In this document: positions 10,612 through 22,262 of the stretch, piece after piece | How positions within the stretch are numbered: position 1 is the first letter of the stretch | Layout: the number at the start of each line of letters is the position of its first letter | Origin: Macrostomum hystrix | Taxonomy: Eukaryota > Platyhelminthes > Macrostomidae | Length of the DNA stretch: 64,000 nucleotides | NCBI GenBank assembly: GCA_950097015.1 | Contig: CATNEN010000003.1 | Span: 16,075,781 to 16,139,780 of the forward strand | Reading direction: 5' to 3' | Position numbers and translations under genes: made by a program | Notes under the pieces: model-generated | What the model was told of the DNA's origin: nothing | Databases searched by the model: none | What the model saw: only the letters and a program-made list of their open reading frames with translations

Positions 10612-10617
10612 TTTATT
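10612..10617 (-). terminator. Candidate poly(A) signal AATAAA
   Basis: AATAAA on the minus strand lies 180 bp past the stop of the 10795 frame and 110 bp past the stop of the overlapping 10727 frame. The hexamer is common, so support is modest. Confidence 0.3.
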
Positions 10618-10794
10618 TACACATTGACTTTACACAGTCTTACTCAGGCTTCCAGTGGATCGGAGGGTATCAGTTACCCACACATACAGAATACTAATCA
10701 CTCTTATATTTTTGCCTAATGCCGGGTCAAACTTTCAACCTCTGGGGCTGTGGGCGATCCAACCGGGCGTACGCGATGACCAGCATGTACTTCT

Positions 10795-11313
10795 TTATAA
10801 GTTGGACCAGCTGCTCCATGACGGCCAAGAAATTGCCACCCGGGCCATCTTTCGGCGGCTGACTGCCATTGGTCGACTGCTGCTGCTGCTGCTGCTGTGA
10901 CGGCTGTAGCGGCTGTTGCTGCAGCGGCTGCTGCGGCGGCTGCTGCTGTTGCAGCTGCTGATGCGGCTTCTGCTCAGGGTGCTGTCGTGGGCTACAGACT
11001 CGTGGGGTACATAGCCCTCGGGACCAGACTGCTCTTCCGGAAGTTTCCGCGTCATCGGCTTTGCAGCGATTGGCCGGTAAGCCGGCAGAGGGCCGAAGGC
11101 TTCTGTCCAGAGGGCTTCGGACATTGGCCAGTCGTGGCTCGGTGCGCTGGCGCAGCGGAGTCTCCGGCTGCTGCTCATTTTGCTGTTCAGCGACGATCGG
11201 CGAATCTTCCATGGCTTCTTCTGACTCACCGAACTTACAGGAGGCAGACCAATCGTAATCGCCTCTAGCATGCGGTCGAACTCCTTCGTATCAACAGCGT
11301 CAAAATTCTCCAT
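10795..11313 (-). CDS. Possible small gene, 172 residues, function unknown
   Basis: A single open frame starting MENFDAVDTKEFDRMLEAI, acidic at the start and very serine-rich at the end. A TATA box lies about 80 bp upstream of the ATG (11391-11400) and an AATAAA on the minus strand at 10612-10617. A second open frame overlaps it on the same strand (10727-11212) and is glutamine-rich (poly-Q from CAG repeats), ending in a hydrophobic stretch; either frame, or a splice between them (GTAAGT and GTGAGT both occur near 11230), could be the real product. I recognise no family. The low-complexity CAG tract could create both frames by chance. Confidence 0.35.
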   Translation of the reverse strand: MENFDAVDTKEFDRMLEAITIGLPPVSSVSQKKPWKIRRSSLNSKMSSSRRLRCASAPSHDWPMSEALWTEAFGPLPAYRPIAAKPMTRKLPEEQSGPEGYVPHESVAHDSTLSRSRISSCNSSSRRSSRCSNSRYSRHSSSSSSSRPMAVSRRKMARVAISWPSWSSWSNL

Positions 11314-11390
11314 TGCTCGGACTTTTTCTCTGCTCTCAGAACGAAATGATTTTGCTCTTATTTCTGCTCCTCTTCGTTCCCAGTGTTTCT

Positions 11391-11400
11391 CTATTTATAG
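11391..11400 (-). promoter_or_regulatory. TATA box
   Basis: On the minus strand this reads CTATAAATAG, a near-perfect TATA box, about 78-87 bp before the ATG at 11313 and in the right orientation for it. Confidence 0.5.
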
Positions 11401-13631
11401 GTGACAAAGCAGGTGTCGGATTTTATTCATCAGATTTCATAACCCCTACCTAGGGGTTAACTATCCAATAGCGCTTGACTTCCTCGTCAGAAGCAGTCGT
11501 CAGAAAAGTATGTTCTAGCTGCTGCTAGTTCTAACTGAATGATGAAGCAGCTCGTCAAAAAATTATGTTCTAGCTGCTGTTAGCATCCTGTTGCGCTAAA
11601 ACTGAGAAAAATACTCCGTATACAAAATAGGCTGTGTAAGTATGTTAATATAGTAGGCCCTAAAAGCTTTGTCAATATAATAGGCCCTACAGGCTGTTAG
11701 TATAATAGGCCATGCAGTCTTTGTACATACAATAGACCGTATCATTATCGGTCTGTAAATATAATATTTATAGCGCACGCAGTTTACTCTGATATACAAA
11801 AAAGTCTGGATCAGTTCTCTCTAATTAAAATATACTCGTAATTGTCATCTCTACAAGTTTAATGCAGCTATCAGCTGCGTATAAAATATATTAGATCCTA
11901 TACTAATGCTCGTTGTTGATATAATAATATATCCTGCAGCTCTCTGTTAATATTATATCTAGCCTGTTTAGATATAGTCCACGCATATAGAGAGCTTACG
12001 AAAAGGCTGACTTATTCTTCGAACTGTTGATGAATATTTTTATCTTGGCTCTCTGAAAAAAATTAAACTGTAAGCAGGTCGTTCGAGCAGTTTGGCCGGG
12101 CTAAAACTAAGACTAATTAATTTGCTAGTTTGCTTGACACCCTGCATAAAACCTTCGAAATTGAAAGGGGCACTGTCTCTTACTCGATAGTCTATGGTAG
12201 AAGTGGTGAGGAAGGACCCGCCCTGCTTTTAAGCTTGAGCCTGCGGGAGGGCCGCTCTGCGGCCATAGACATTTCCGTATTGTGTGGCTGCGGCCCGAAA
12301 GCTCTTCGCACGTATTAGCAGCAACAAATATTGAAACATTGAATTAAGAGCACTCAATTTCTGCAGCTAAGAAAGCCATTCAACGTAAAACAAACCAAAG
12401 CAATATTTTTAGTCGATATTGTGACGTTGTCATTGAATGTAGATCTAACTAGCGCCGTTTTAACTCATTTTGGAATTTTTTCAATTTAATATTCATTTCC
12501 ACCAATTTTTTTATGTTTTATTGGCTACTTTAAGCAAAAGTTTGAGTACAAAACCATCTTAATTTGTGCGATGCGATCGGAAGTTCTGTGTAATCTGCTA
12601 TCGATAATTTCTTGTTAATAGTTCCATTTTTGCGCGAGCCAATTGTAAGGCCAGTCATAGATTATGCCGGGTCAAAATTAAGCTTCTGTTGGTGCGCCCA
12701 CCCCCAGCCTGCTCCTTATCTATGAGTTATATGTCGGGCTGGAGGCTCGGAGTCGGGACCACCCTTTTCACTCTCCCGTTTTCGTTCCTTCCGCCGCTCC
12801 ACTCCTTAGCGTAGTGAGTTTGCCTTGGTCAGAGAGTGCTGTCCTGCTTACCGGCCGGCATTTCTTAGTGACCAGAAACCTTTGTACCTCGCCACCTAGC
12901 CTTCTAGTCTCAGAAGTGCACCGCCATAAGATCACGCCACGCCTTAGCCACCGGCATCTCAGCCTCTGTTATCCTCACTTCATAATTGTTGCCTGCCGCA
13001 GTGCAAGAAGGGATTCAACCCTATTATATTGTTACCCACGCTGATAACGAGCGAGTCTGTCGGTATACCTATGTCCTCTACGTCGCCAATAATAATATTC
13101 GTCATCGCCTACTATTACCGTCAATGTCTGAGTCATTGTGTAGCTTCCGCTACACAAAACTTCGCCGTGTTTGTCGTTATTTATTTCACCTGGTCCACAC
13201 CGAGAGCGTCACATATTTAATCGTTATGAGATCCATAAGCTAAATTCTACTTGAAATGTGATAATTACAAAAGTTTTATAGAAATAATAGCTAAATCAAT
13301 TTCCATAATATACACCATAAGCAAATACAGTAACTTTCGTTTTCAGCGCTAAATCTTCAAATTCACCGCGGATTCTACAAGAATGACTTTTAGAATAGAC
13401 TCGGCAAATGAAGTCGGTGACTTATTACGGGATGAGTGAGCCGTGATGCATATCAAAGTACTGATAAAGACTTATTAAGACTCTGACTGACCCCTGCCCT
13501 TCCGTTCTATCTCCCAGACCCGCCATAAATCTCTTGGCGTTCAGTGATTAATCAAACTTTCAATAAAGAGAGGGGGCGCAGTGTCTTTAATAATTCGTCC
13601 AGCTTTCCTAATTATCAATACCCGCTATCTA
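11401..13631. other. No gene recognised; AT-rich with scattered repeats
   Basis: This stretch holds a 20-bp near-palindrome (11440-11459), two 30-bp direct repeats around 11499-11528 and 11552-11583, and degenerate repeats with ATAATAGGCC (about 11640-11760). It also has a GC-rich patch (12120-12320) and moderately GC-rich sequence at 12660-13240. The 13-mer ATGCCGGGTCAAA occurs at 10719 and again at 12664. Open frames here are short and show no family features. Confidence 0.5.
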
Positions 13632-14221
13632 TCTATATACTAAAAATGAAAACTATCTATATATATGTATGCGCGATCGATTTTCTCAAAAACGGCTTAA
13701 CCGATTTTCACTATTTCTTCACCAAAAGATGCCAAATATGGGGACAATTTTACACGTATTTTTATTAAGCTTAACTTTATTCCAAAGGGATTAAATATTC
13801 GAAAAACATGTTTTTTTGACTATTTCAAAGGTCAAACTATCTTGGCCTATTGAGAATTTCATTCACTGACTGCCACTGAATTAGAATTGCATCGTCAAAT
13901 TGCGCAACAACCCCTAGCTGATTGAATTTAAAGCCTGCACTCTGGAGACAAATTGGAAATAAATGTACACAACCAACCGCGAGACTAAGTGTACTCTATT
14001 TTCTTTCTTCATTGTACAAAGCCAGAACTTTGAGAATTCATTTTATAAGGCAGATTTTTGCACCCACTAACCAACAGTCGGAATAGCCGATGTGTAGGCA
14101 CTAGGAATAGGTTAGGCTAGGCTAGGGTTCGATTCTGCACTGCGTCAAATCATTTAGACTAATTTTCAGCCAGTAGTGATTGAAGATTATTTTAATTTAT
14201 TTTTTCATTTCGTAAATAAAA

Positions 14222-16390
14222 TATCATAAATCATAGCAAACCTGAGTTTGTCATAGAAAACCTGAGTTTGAATCATGGCTAAACCATAGTCTGAATCATG
14301 GCTAAACCAGAGTTTGAATCATGGCTAAACCAGAGTCTGAATCATGGCTAAACCATAGTCTGAATCATGGCTAAACCAGAGTTTGAATCATAGTTAACCA
14401 GAGTTTGAATCATGGCTAAACCAGAGCTTGAATCATGGCTAAACCAGAGCTTGAATCCTGGCAAAATCAGAGTTTTAATCATGACTAAACCAGATTTTGA
14501 ATCATGGCTAAACCAGAGCTTGAATCATAGCTAAACCAGAGTTTGAATCATGGCAAAACCAGCGTTTGAATCATGGCTAAACCAGCGTTTGAATCATGGC
14601 TAAACCAGCGTTTGAATCCTGGCAAAATCAGAGTTTTAATCATGACTAAACCAGATTTTGAATCATGGCTAAACCAGAGTCTGAATCATGGCTTAACCAG
14701 AGTTTGAATCATGGCTAAACCAGCGTTTGAATCATGGCTAACCTAGAGTCTGAATCATGGCTAAATTTGAATCAAGGCGAAACCAGAGTTTGAATCATGG
14801 CTACACCAGAGTTTGAATCATGGCTAACCTAGAGTCTGAATCATGGCTAAATTTGAATCAAGGCGAAACCAGAGTCTGAATCATGGCAAAACCAGAGTCT
14901 GATTCATGGCTAAACCAGAGTTTGAATCATGGCAAAACAAGAGTTTGAATCATAGTTAACCAGAGTTTGAATCATGGCTAAACCAGAGCTTGAATCATGG
15001 CTAAACCAGAGCTTGAATCATAGCTAAACCAGAGTTTGAATCATGGCAAAACCAGCGTTTGAATCATGGCTAAACCAGCGTTTGAATCATGGCTAAACCA
15101 GCGTTTGAATCCTGGCAAAATCAGAGTTTTAATCATGACTAAACCAGATTTTGAATCATGGCTAAACCAGAGTCTGAATCATGGCTTAACCAGAGTTTGA
15201 ATCATGGCTAAACCAGCGTTTGAATCATGGCTAACCTAGAGTCTGAATCATGGCTAAATTTGAATCAAGGCGAAACCAGAGTTTGAATCATGGCTACACC
15301 AGAGTTTGAATCATGGCTAACCTAGAGTCTGAATCATGGCTAAATTTGAATCAAGGCGAAACCAGAGTCTGAATCATGGCAAAACCAGAGTCTGATTCAT
15401 GGCTAAACCAGAGTTTGAATCATGGCAAAACAAGAGTTTGAATCATAGTTAACCAGAGTTTGAATCATGGCTAAACCAGAGCTTGAATCATGGCTAAACC
15501 AGAGCTTGAATCATAGCTAAACCAGAGTTTGAATCATGGCAAAACCAGCGTTTGAATCATGGCTAAACCAGCGTTTGAATCATGGCTAAACCAGCGTTTG
15601 AATCCTGGCAAAATCAGAGTTTTAATCATGACTAAACCAGATTTTGAATCATGGCTAAACCAGAGTCTGAATCATGGCTTAACCAGAGTTTGAATCATGG
15701 CTAAACCAGCGTTTGAATCATGGCTAACCTAGAGTCTGAATCATGGCTAAATTTGAATCAAGGCGAAACCAGAGTTTGAATCATGGCTACACCAGAGTTT
15801 GAATCATGGCTAACCTAGAGTCTGAATCATGGCTAAATTTGAATCAAGGCGAAACCAGAGTCTGAATCATGGCAAAACCAGAGTCTGATTCATGGCTAAA
15901 CCAGAGTTTGAATCATGGCAAAACAAGAGTTTGAATCATAGTTAACCAGAGTTTGAATCATGGCTAAACCAGAGCTTGAATCATGGCTAAACCAGAGCTT
16001 GAATCATAGCTAAACCAGAGTTTGAATCATGGCAAAACCAGCGTTTGAATCATGGCTAAACCAGCGTTTGAATCATGGCTAAACCAGCGTTTGAATCCTG
16101 GCAAAATCAGAGTTTTAATCATGACTAAACCAGATTTTGAATCATGGCTAAACCAGAGTCTGAATCATGGCTTAACCAGAGTTTGAATCATGGCAAAACC
16201 AGCGTTTGAATCATGGCTAACCTAGAGTCTGAATCATGGCTAAATTTGAATCAAGGCGAAACCAGAGTTTGAATCATGGCTACACCAGAGTTTAAATCAT
16301 GGCTAAAACAGAGTTTGAATCATGGCTAAATTAGAGTTTGAATCATGGTAAAACGAGAGTTTGAATCATAGCCCACCAGGGTTTAAAACA
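14222..16390. repeat. 23-bp satellite array in H1 with 493-bp higher-order unit
   Basis: Tandem units with core GAATCATGGCTAAACCAG. A distinctive variant (CTAAATTTGAATCAAGGCG followed by the ACACC variant) recurs at 14761, 15254, 15747 and 16240, that is, every 493 bp, showing amplification of blocks of about 21 units. Confidence 0.9.
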
Positions 16391-16439
16391 TGGCGAAACC
16401 TGAGTTTGAATCTTGGCTAACCCAGCGTTTGAAAAATCA

Positions 16440-17535
16440 ACGTCAAACGGGGAGTCATCATCAAAATGGGGATCAAGGTAAACTGGGGGATAATCGTCAA
16501 CTGGAGGATCTTGGTAAACTGGGGGATCTTTGTCAACTGGGGGATCATTGTCAACTGTGGGATCATTGTCAACTGGGGGATCATTGTCAACTGGGGGATC
16601 ATTGTCAACTGGGAATTCATTGTCAACTGGGGCATCATCATCAACTGGGGGATCATCATCAACTGGGGATCATCATCAACTGGGGGATCATTGTCAACTG
16701 GGTGATCATTGTCAAGTGGGGGATCATTGTCAACTGGGGGATCATTGTCAACTGGGGGATCATTGTCAACTGAGTGATCATTGTCAACTGGGGGATCATC
16801 GTCAACTGCGGGATCATTGTCAACTGGGGGATCATGGCCAACCGGCGGGATCATTGTCAACTGGGGGATCATTGTCAACTGGGGGATCATTGTCAACTGG
16901 GGGATCATTGTCATCTGGGGGATCATTGTCAACTGGGGGGATCATTGTCAACTGGGTGATCATCATCAACTGGGGGATCATTGTCAACTGGGGGAACATT
17001 GTCAACTGGAGGAACATTGTTAACTGGGGATCATCATCAATGGGGAGACTTCATCAACTGGGGGATCATTGTGAACTGGGGGATCTTTGTTAACTTTGGG
17101 ATCATTGTCAACTGGGGGATCATTCTCAACTGGGGGATCATTGTCAACTAAAGGATCATTGTGAACTGGGGGATCTTTGTCAACTGGGGGATCATTGTCA
17201 ACTGTGGGATCATTGTCAACTGGGGGATCATTGTCAACTAGCGGATCATCGTCAACTGGGGGATCATTGTCAAATGGGGGATCATTGTCAACTAGGGGAT
17301 CATTGTCAACTGTGGGATCATTGTCAACTGGGGGATCATTGTCAACTGGGGGATCATTCTCAACTGGGGGATCATTGTCAACTGGAGGATCATTGTCAAC
17401 TAGGGGATCATTGTCAAATGGGGGATCATTGTCAACTGGGGGATCGTTGTCAACTGGGGGTTCATTGTCAACTGGGGGATCATCATCAACTAGGGATCAT
17501 CATCAACTGGGGGATCATTGTCAACTGGGGGTTCA
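16440..17535. repeat. 18-bp satellite array in H1
   Basis: About 60 units of GGGGGATCATTGTCAACT with variants. As 18 is six codons, all frames stay open and yield strings such as GDHCQL or IIVNWG; these are not proteins. Confidence 0.95.
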
Positions 17536-17632
17536 TTGTAGCTTTTAAAAGCTGTAAATTCAGCTGCTAAAAAGTATATACTGGACGAATTAAAAATATT
17601 TCTGCTCCCCGAAGGGGGGCAAAACTTGCTAG

Positions 17633-18102
17633 TCTATATAACTAAAGATGAAAACTATCTATATATATATATGTATGCGCGATCGATTTTCTCAAAAACG
17701 GCTTAACCGATTTTCACTATTTCTTCACCAAAAGATGCCAAATATGGGGACAATTATACACGTATTTTTATTAAGCTTAACTTTATTGCTAAGGGGATTA
17801 AATATTCGAAAAACTGTTTTAGATAGGATTTTTAATGCATTCAATCAGAGCCAGTTTTGTCAACGTGCATACCACTGCCAATTTTTATGATTGCATCAGG
17901 GCCAGTTTTGTTAAAAGTGAAATCTGGCGGCAGAATTTCACTGTGTCAAATGTACATAGCTGTGTCAACCCCACTGTACCTTTTCTGGCCTGCCCCGGCC
18001 TGTTTGGCTGACTATAACAATTGAATTGAGGCGTGTGTACCTGCCTACCCCCTTTGAACCAGCCTTGAACCTTTCCTGCCTGCCAATTGAATTGAGATTA
18101 CA
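17633..18102 (+). mobile_element. Helitron H2, 5' fragment
   Basis: It starts with TCTATATAACTAAAGATG directly after the CTAG of H1. Its 470 bp are the same as the 5' end of H5 (20981-21450). It stops where H3 begins: H5 continues GATTACA-TCATGC at this point, so H3 sits exactly between the A and T. Confidence 0.75.
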
Positions 18103-18445
18103 TCTAATATACTAAAAATGAAAATCTTGCTTGCTTGCTTGCTTGCTTGTATGTTTGCAATCGACTAGCTCCCGAACGGCTCAACCGATTTTCGCAATTC
18201 CTTCGCCAAAAGATCACAAATGGGCCGGAATCGGTACACGTATTTTTATTAAGCTTAATTTCATTGCTAAGGGGATTAAATATTCGAAAAACAGTTTTAA
18301 ATAGGCTTTTCTAATGCATTCTTGTTTTCAGCTTGTGCACAGTGAGGCTCCAGTGCCAATTTTTATGATTGCATCAGAGCCAGTTTTGATAACGAACTGA
18401 TAAGAACTCCAGTGAGGCTACCCAGAGGGTAGCGAAGGCAGCTAG
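18103..18445 (+). mobile_element. Helitron H3, short non-autonomous (343 bp)
   Basis: Starts TCTAATATACTAAAAATG, with CGAACGGCTCAACCGATTTT near the 5' end. It ends with the hairpin CTACCCAGAGGGTAG (18418-18432), CGAAGGCAG and CTAG. Same short family as H7, H8, H12 and H13. Confidence 0.85.
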
Positions 18446-19759
18446 TCCAACTATACTAAATCTCTAAAGTCTGTCTGTCTGTCTGTCTGTGGAATTTCGA
18501 TACACAGGCTAAATGCCTCAACCAAATTTGATCGCGTTTTTTGCTAAACATGCCAAATTTTACTGGCATGAGACCTTGAAAATTTCGTTAGTCTGCTTCA
18601 ATGCTAAAAATATTAAATATTCGAAAAACGAGTTTTCCTATTGCTTTTAATAGGAGGCCAAACAAGGTTAAATTAGAATAGGGCCGGACACTGTCAGTTT
18701 TATTAGATTGCATCGGTGCTTTTTCTCGCCCGCGCGTGCATTGGTATAGCACAGAACAGGGCCCGATACTCTCAATTGAATAGGATTGCGTCACTGCTTT
18801 TCGACCCGTACGTACGTTTATAAATTTGTCTCTTGGCTGATCGAGTGATTTGATTTGAATACGCAAAACGTACATATCAGATTTCATGATTGGGCTTTTA
18901 TGATGCTCAATGCTAGCGAGACCTCTCTTCCTCCTTTCTATCCATAAAACTGCAGCCTTTCTATTGTCAAACCTTGTCTCGACTTCGATCATTGTGCCGC
19001 TTTCTTTTCATCTAGCTCCGAAGTAAAGTACTTTAATGCTTTTGTAGAATGCAGGTAGAATTTCAGCATCGGTTTTGTTACTGCTTCTTTTTCTTCTAAT
19101 CTTCTAATCATCAGCAGTTAAAAACGTAAGTTCCTATTTATTTGTACTTTTTGGGCATTTTTGGTTCGAGTATAAATAGTAAGCGATTTTGGTTAGCTAC
19201 TGTCGAAGCAGATATTTGTTAGCTTTATTATTCCTGTACTCCCTTTCAGAAAATAGTATAAGTTTTTTCGAGTATCGGGAATTCGATAATAAAACTAAGG
19301 AAATATTTTTGTGCATAGCTGCAGGCGATATCACAATTGAGAACTGCAAGAAAAAAATATTGAGCGCAGCTAAGAGCGTAAATTATTTCAAATTTTTTTT
19401 GAGCATTGTTTAAAGCGTTATTCTATCAAAAAAATAGCTTATTTAATAATAATAATTATAAAACTTTATTCGACGAACACTGATCGAAACCGTTTTCTAA
19501 AGTGCTCAACGATTTTCTAAATGTGTCCAACGATTTTCTAAATGTGTTTAACAGTTTTCTAAATGTATCTACCGTGCCACATGTAACAGGAGATGTAACA
19601 GGAGATATTTGTTGCCTTCTGGGCTGAGTAAAACGATGGACACATCGTTTCTATGCTATTTGGGGGCAATGGTTTCCTGTCAAAGAAAAAGGGCAAACAT
19701 TTCTTGCTGCGAGTTTGGTAGCCTGCAAGTAGCCTCCATTCTGGTATTATGGAGGTTCT

Positions 19760-19995
19760 CTTCTGTTTGGAGAACATTAGTTCTCTGCTGCTGGGGGAAT
19801 TAGTCCTCTGCTGCTGGGGGAATTAGTTCTCTGCTGCTCGGGAAATTAGTTCTCTGCTGCTGGGGAAATTAGTTCTCTGCTGCTGGGGGAATTAGTTCTC
19901 TGCTGCTCGGGAAATTAGTTCTCTGCTGCTGGGGAAATTAGTTCTCTGCTGCTGGAGGGGAATTAGTTCTCTGCTGCTGGGGAAATTAGTTCTCA
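19760..19995. repeat. 23-bp minisatellite, CTGCTGCTGGGGGAATTAG type
   Basis: About ten units, some with CTCGGGAAATTAG. A related array with longer G runs lies at 35150-35330 near the 3' end of H5. Confidence 0.85.
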
Positions 19996-20885
19996 TGGCA
20001 AAACCAGCGTTTGAATCATGGCTAAACCAGAGTTTGAATCATGGCTAAACCAGAGTTTGAATCATGGCTAAACCAGCGTTTGAATCATGACCAACCAGAG
20101 TCTGAATCATGGCTAAACCAGAGTTTGAATCATGGCAAAATCAGAGTTTGAATCATGGCAAAACCAGAGTTTGAAACATAGCTAAACCAGAACTGGGGGA
20201 TAATCGTCAACTGTGGGATAATTGTAAACTGGGGAATCATTATCAAATTGGGGATCATGGTCAACTGGGGATCATTGTCAAATGGGGATCATCATCATTT
20301 GGGAGTCATCATCAAATGGGGGATCATGGTCAACTGGGAGATCATTGTCAACTGGGTGATCATCATCAACTGGGGGATCATTGTCAACTAGGGGGTAACA
20401 TTGTCAACTGGGGATCATCATCAATGGGGGATCATAGTCAACTGGGAGATAATTGTCAACTGGGTGATCATCATCAACTGGGGGATCATTGTAACCTGGG
20501 GATCAATGTCAACTGGGGCATCATTGTCAACTGTGGGATCATTGTAAACTGGGGGATCAATGTCAACTGGGGGATCATTGTCAACTGGGTGATCATCATC
20601 AACTGGGGGATCATCATCATCTGGGGGATCATTGTGAACTAGGGGATCGTTGTCAACTGGGGGATCATTGTCAACTGTGGGATCCTTGTCAACTGGGGGT
20701 TCATTGTCAACTATGGGATCTTTGTCAAGTGGGGGATCATTGTCAACTGGGTGATCATCATCAATTAGGGGATCATTGTCAACTGGGGAATCATTGTCGA
20801 CTGGGGGATCATTGTCAACTGGGGGATCATTGTCAACTGGTTGATCATTGTCAACTGGTTGATCATTGTCAACTGGGGGATCATT
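19995..20885. repeat. Short 23-bp then 18-bp satellite arrays in H4
   Basis: The 23-bp array with core GAATCATGGCTAAACCAG covers about 19995-20190, and the 18-bp array (GGGGGATCATTGTCAACT) about 20190-20885. This is the same order as in H1, H9, H10 and H11, but much shorter. Confidence 0.9.
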
Positions 20886-21714
20886 GTAGCTTTAAAAAGC
20901 TGTAAATTCAGCTGCTAAAAAGTATATACTGGACGAATTAAAAATATTTCTGCTCCCCGAAGGGGGGCAAAACTTGCTAGTCTATATAACTAAAGATGAA
21001 AACTATCTATATATATATATGTATGCGCGATCGATTTTCTCAAAAACGGCTTAACCGATTTTCACTATTTCTTCACCAAAAGATGCCAAATATGGGGACA
21101 ATTATACACGTATTTTTATTAAGCTTAACTTTATTGCTAAGGGGATTAAATATTCGAAAAACTGTTTTAGATAGGATTTTTAATGCATTCAATCAGAGCC
21201 AGTTTTGTCAACGTGCATACCACTGCCAATTTTTATGATTGCATCAGGGCCAGTTTTGTTAAAAGTGAAATCTGGCGGCAGAATTTCACTGTGTCAAATG
21301 TACATAGCTGTGTCAACCCCACTGTACCTTTTCTGGCCTGCCCCGGCCTGTTTGGCTGACTATAACAATTGAATTGAGGCGTGTGTACCTGCCTACCCCC
21401 TTTGAACCAGCCTTGAACCTTTCCTGCCTGCCAATTGAATTGAGATTACATCATGCATTCTGTCTAGGCGGTGTACACCTGCATGCATTACTGAATTATA
21501 GTGCACGCTAAGAACGGTATTCTCTCAAACCCCAAAGCCCAAAGCTGTTATACTAGCTACAGTCTGAATTGGGCTGATTTGTTAACAATTCGCCTTCCTA
21601 TAAATTCTAGCATCTTCTCACCTGTTGATCCGCCCCCTTTTCTTGCAAGCTCAAATCTGATTATTCTGAGTCATCAAATATCTGATACACACTAGCATCC
21701 TTATTTTGGAAGTG

Positions 21715-22262
21715 ATGGGTCGACGTGGCGCCAGCCATTTAAAAAAGAGTCGCGAGGCTAAGAAAAAGCGACGAGAAGAGTCAGGTGCTGAACGAGAGGC
21801 GCGTCTAGCAGCACAACGGCAGCGCGAAGCCGAGCGCCGAGCCTCTGAGGCGGACGTGGACAGAGCTGCGCGGCTTGAGGATTTGCGGCAGCGAGAGGCC
21901 GAGCGCCGGGCCTCCGAGACGGACGCCGACAGAGCTGCGCGGCTTGAGGATTTGCGGCAGCGAGAGGCCGAGCGCCGGGCCTCCGAGACGGACGCCGACA
22001 GAGCTGCGCGGCTTGAGGATTTGCGGCAGCGAGAGGCCGAGCGCCGGGCCTCCGAGACGGACGCCGACAGAGCTGCGCGGCTTGAGGATTTGCGGCAGCG
22101 AGAGGCCGAGCGCCGGGCCTCCGAGACGGACGCCGACAGGGCTGCTCGGCTAGAAGGGATGCGGCAGCGAGACGCCGACCGCAGGGCTTCTGAAACCGAC
22201 TTGGAGCGCCAAGCTCGTCTGGATGCCGAGCTGTTACGTCGCCGTCGCTTGTCATTTTCGAC
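21715..22262 (+). CDS. Replicase exon 1: charged N-terminal repeats
   Basis: It begins MGRRGASHLKKSREAKKKRR and continues as about five to six 69-bp repeats (core RQREAERRASETDADRAARL), predicted helical and highly charged. Such Arg/Glu-rich repeats are common at the start of animal Helitron proteins. The exon ends in phase 2 at a GTGAGT donor. The frame is also open antisense, which is a shadow. Confidence 0.8.

Larger units (their letters stand above)
13632..17632 (+). mobile_element. Helitron H1, non-autonomous, satellite-filled
   Basis: The 5' end TCTATATACTAAAAATG follows an A, as expected for Helitron insertion between A and T. The 3' end has the hairpin GCTCCCCGAAGGGGGGC (17604-17620), then 8 bases and CTAG. 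Near the 5' end is a Helitron-type AACGGCTTAACCGATTTT block. The first 600 bp are homologous to H9, H10, H11 and H14. A 23-bp array and then an 18-bp array fill the interior; there is no transposase gene. Confidence 0.85.
18446..20980 (+). mobile_element. Helitron H4, composite non-autonomous element
   Basis: The 5' end TCCAACTATACTAAATC with a GTCT microsatellite is unlike the others, but follows CTAG of H3 directly. The last 90 bp, including hairpin GCTCCCCGAAGGGGGGC (20952-20968) and CTAG, are those of H1. Between lie unrecognised sequence (18500-19480), a 20-bp repeat (19490-19570), a CTGCTGCTGGGGGAATTAG array and short 23-bp and 18-bp arrays. It may be one element or two partial ones joined. 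A minus-strand open frame at 18588-18992 matches nothing I know. A TATA-like GAGTATAAATAG lies near 19168. Confidence 0.6.

Noticed and set aside
12130-13243. Short plus-strand frames between the Ig gene and the Helitron train
   Set aside because: Short, overlapping in several frames, no family features; the region could be an old element but no ends were found.
18588-18992. 134-residue minus-strand frame in H4
   Set aside because: No known domain, covers part of the Helitron 5' region, and no splice or promoter support.
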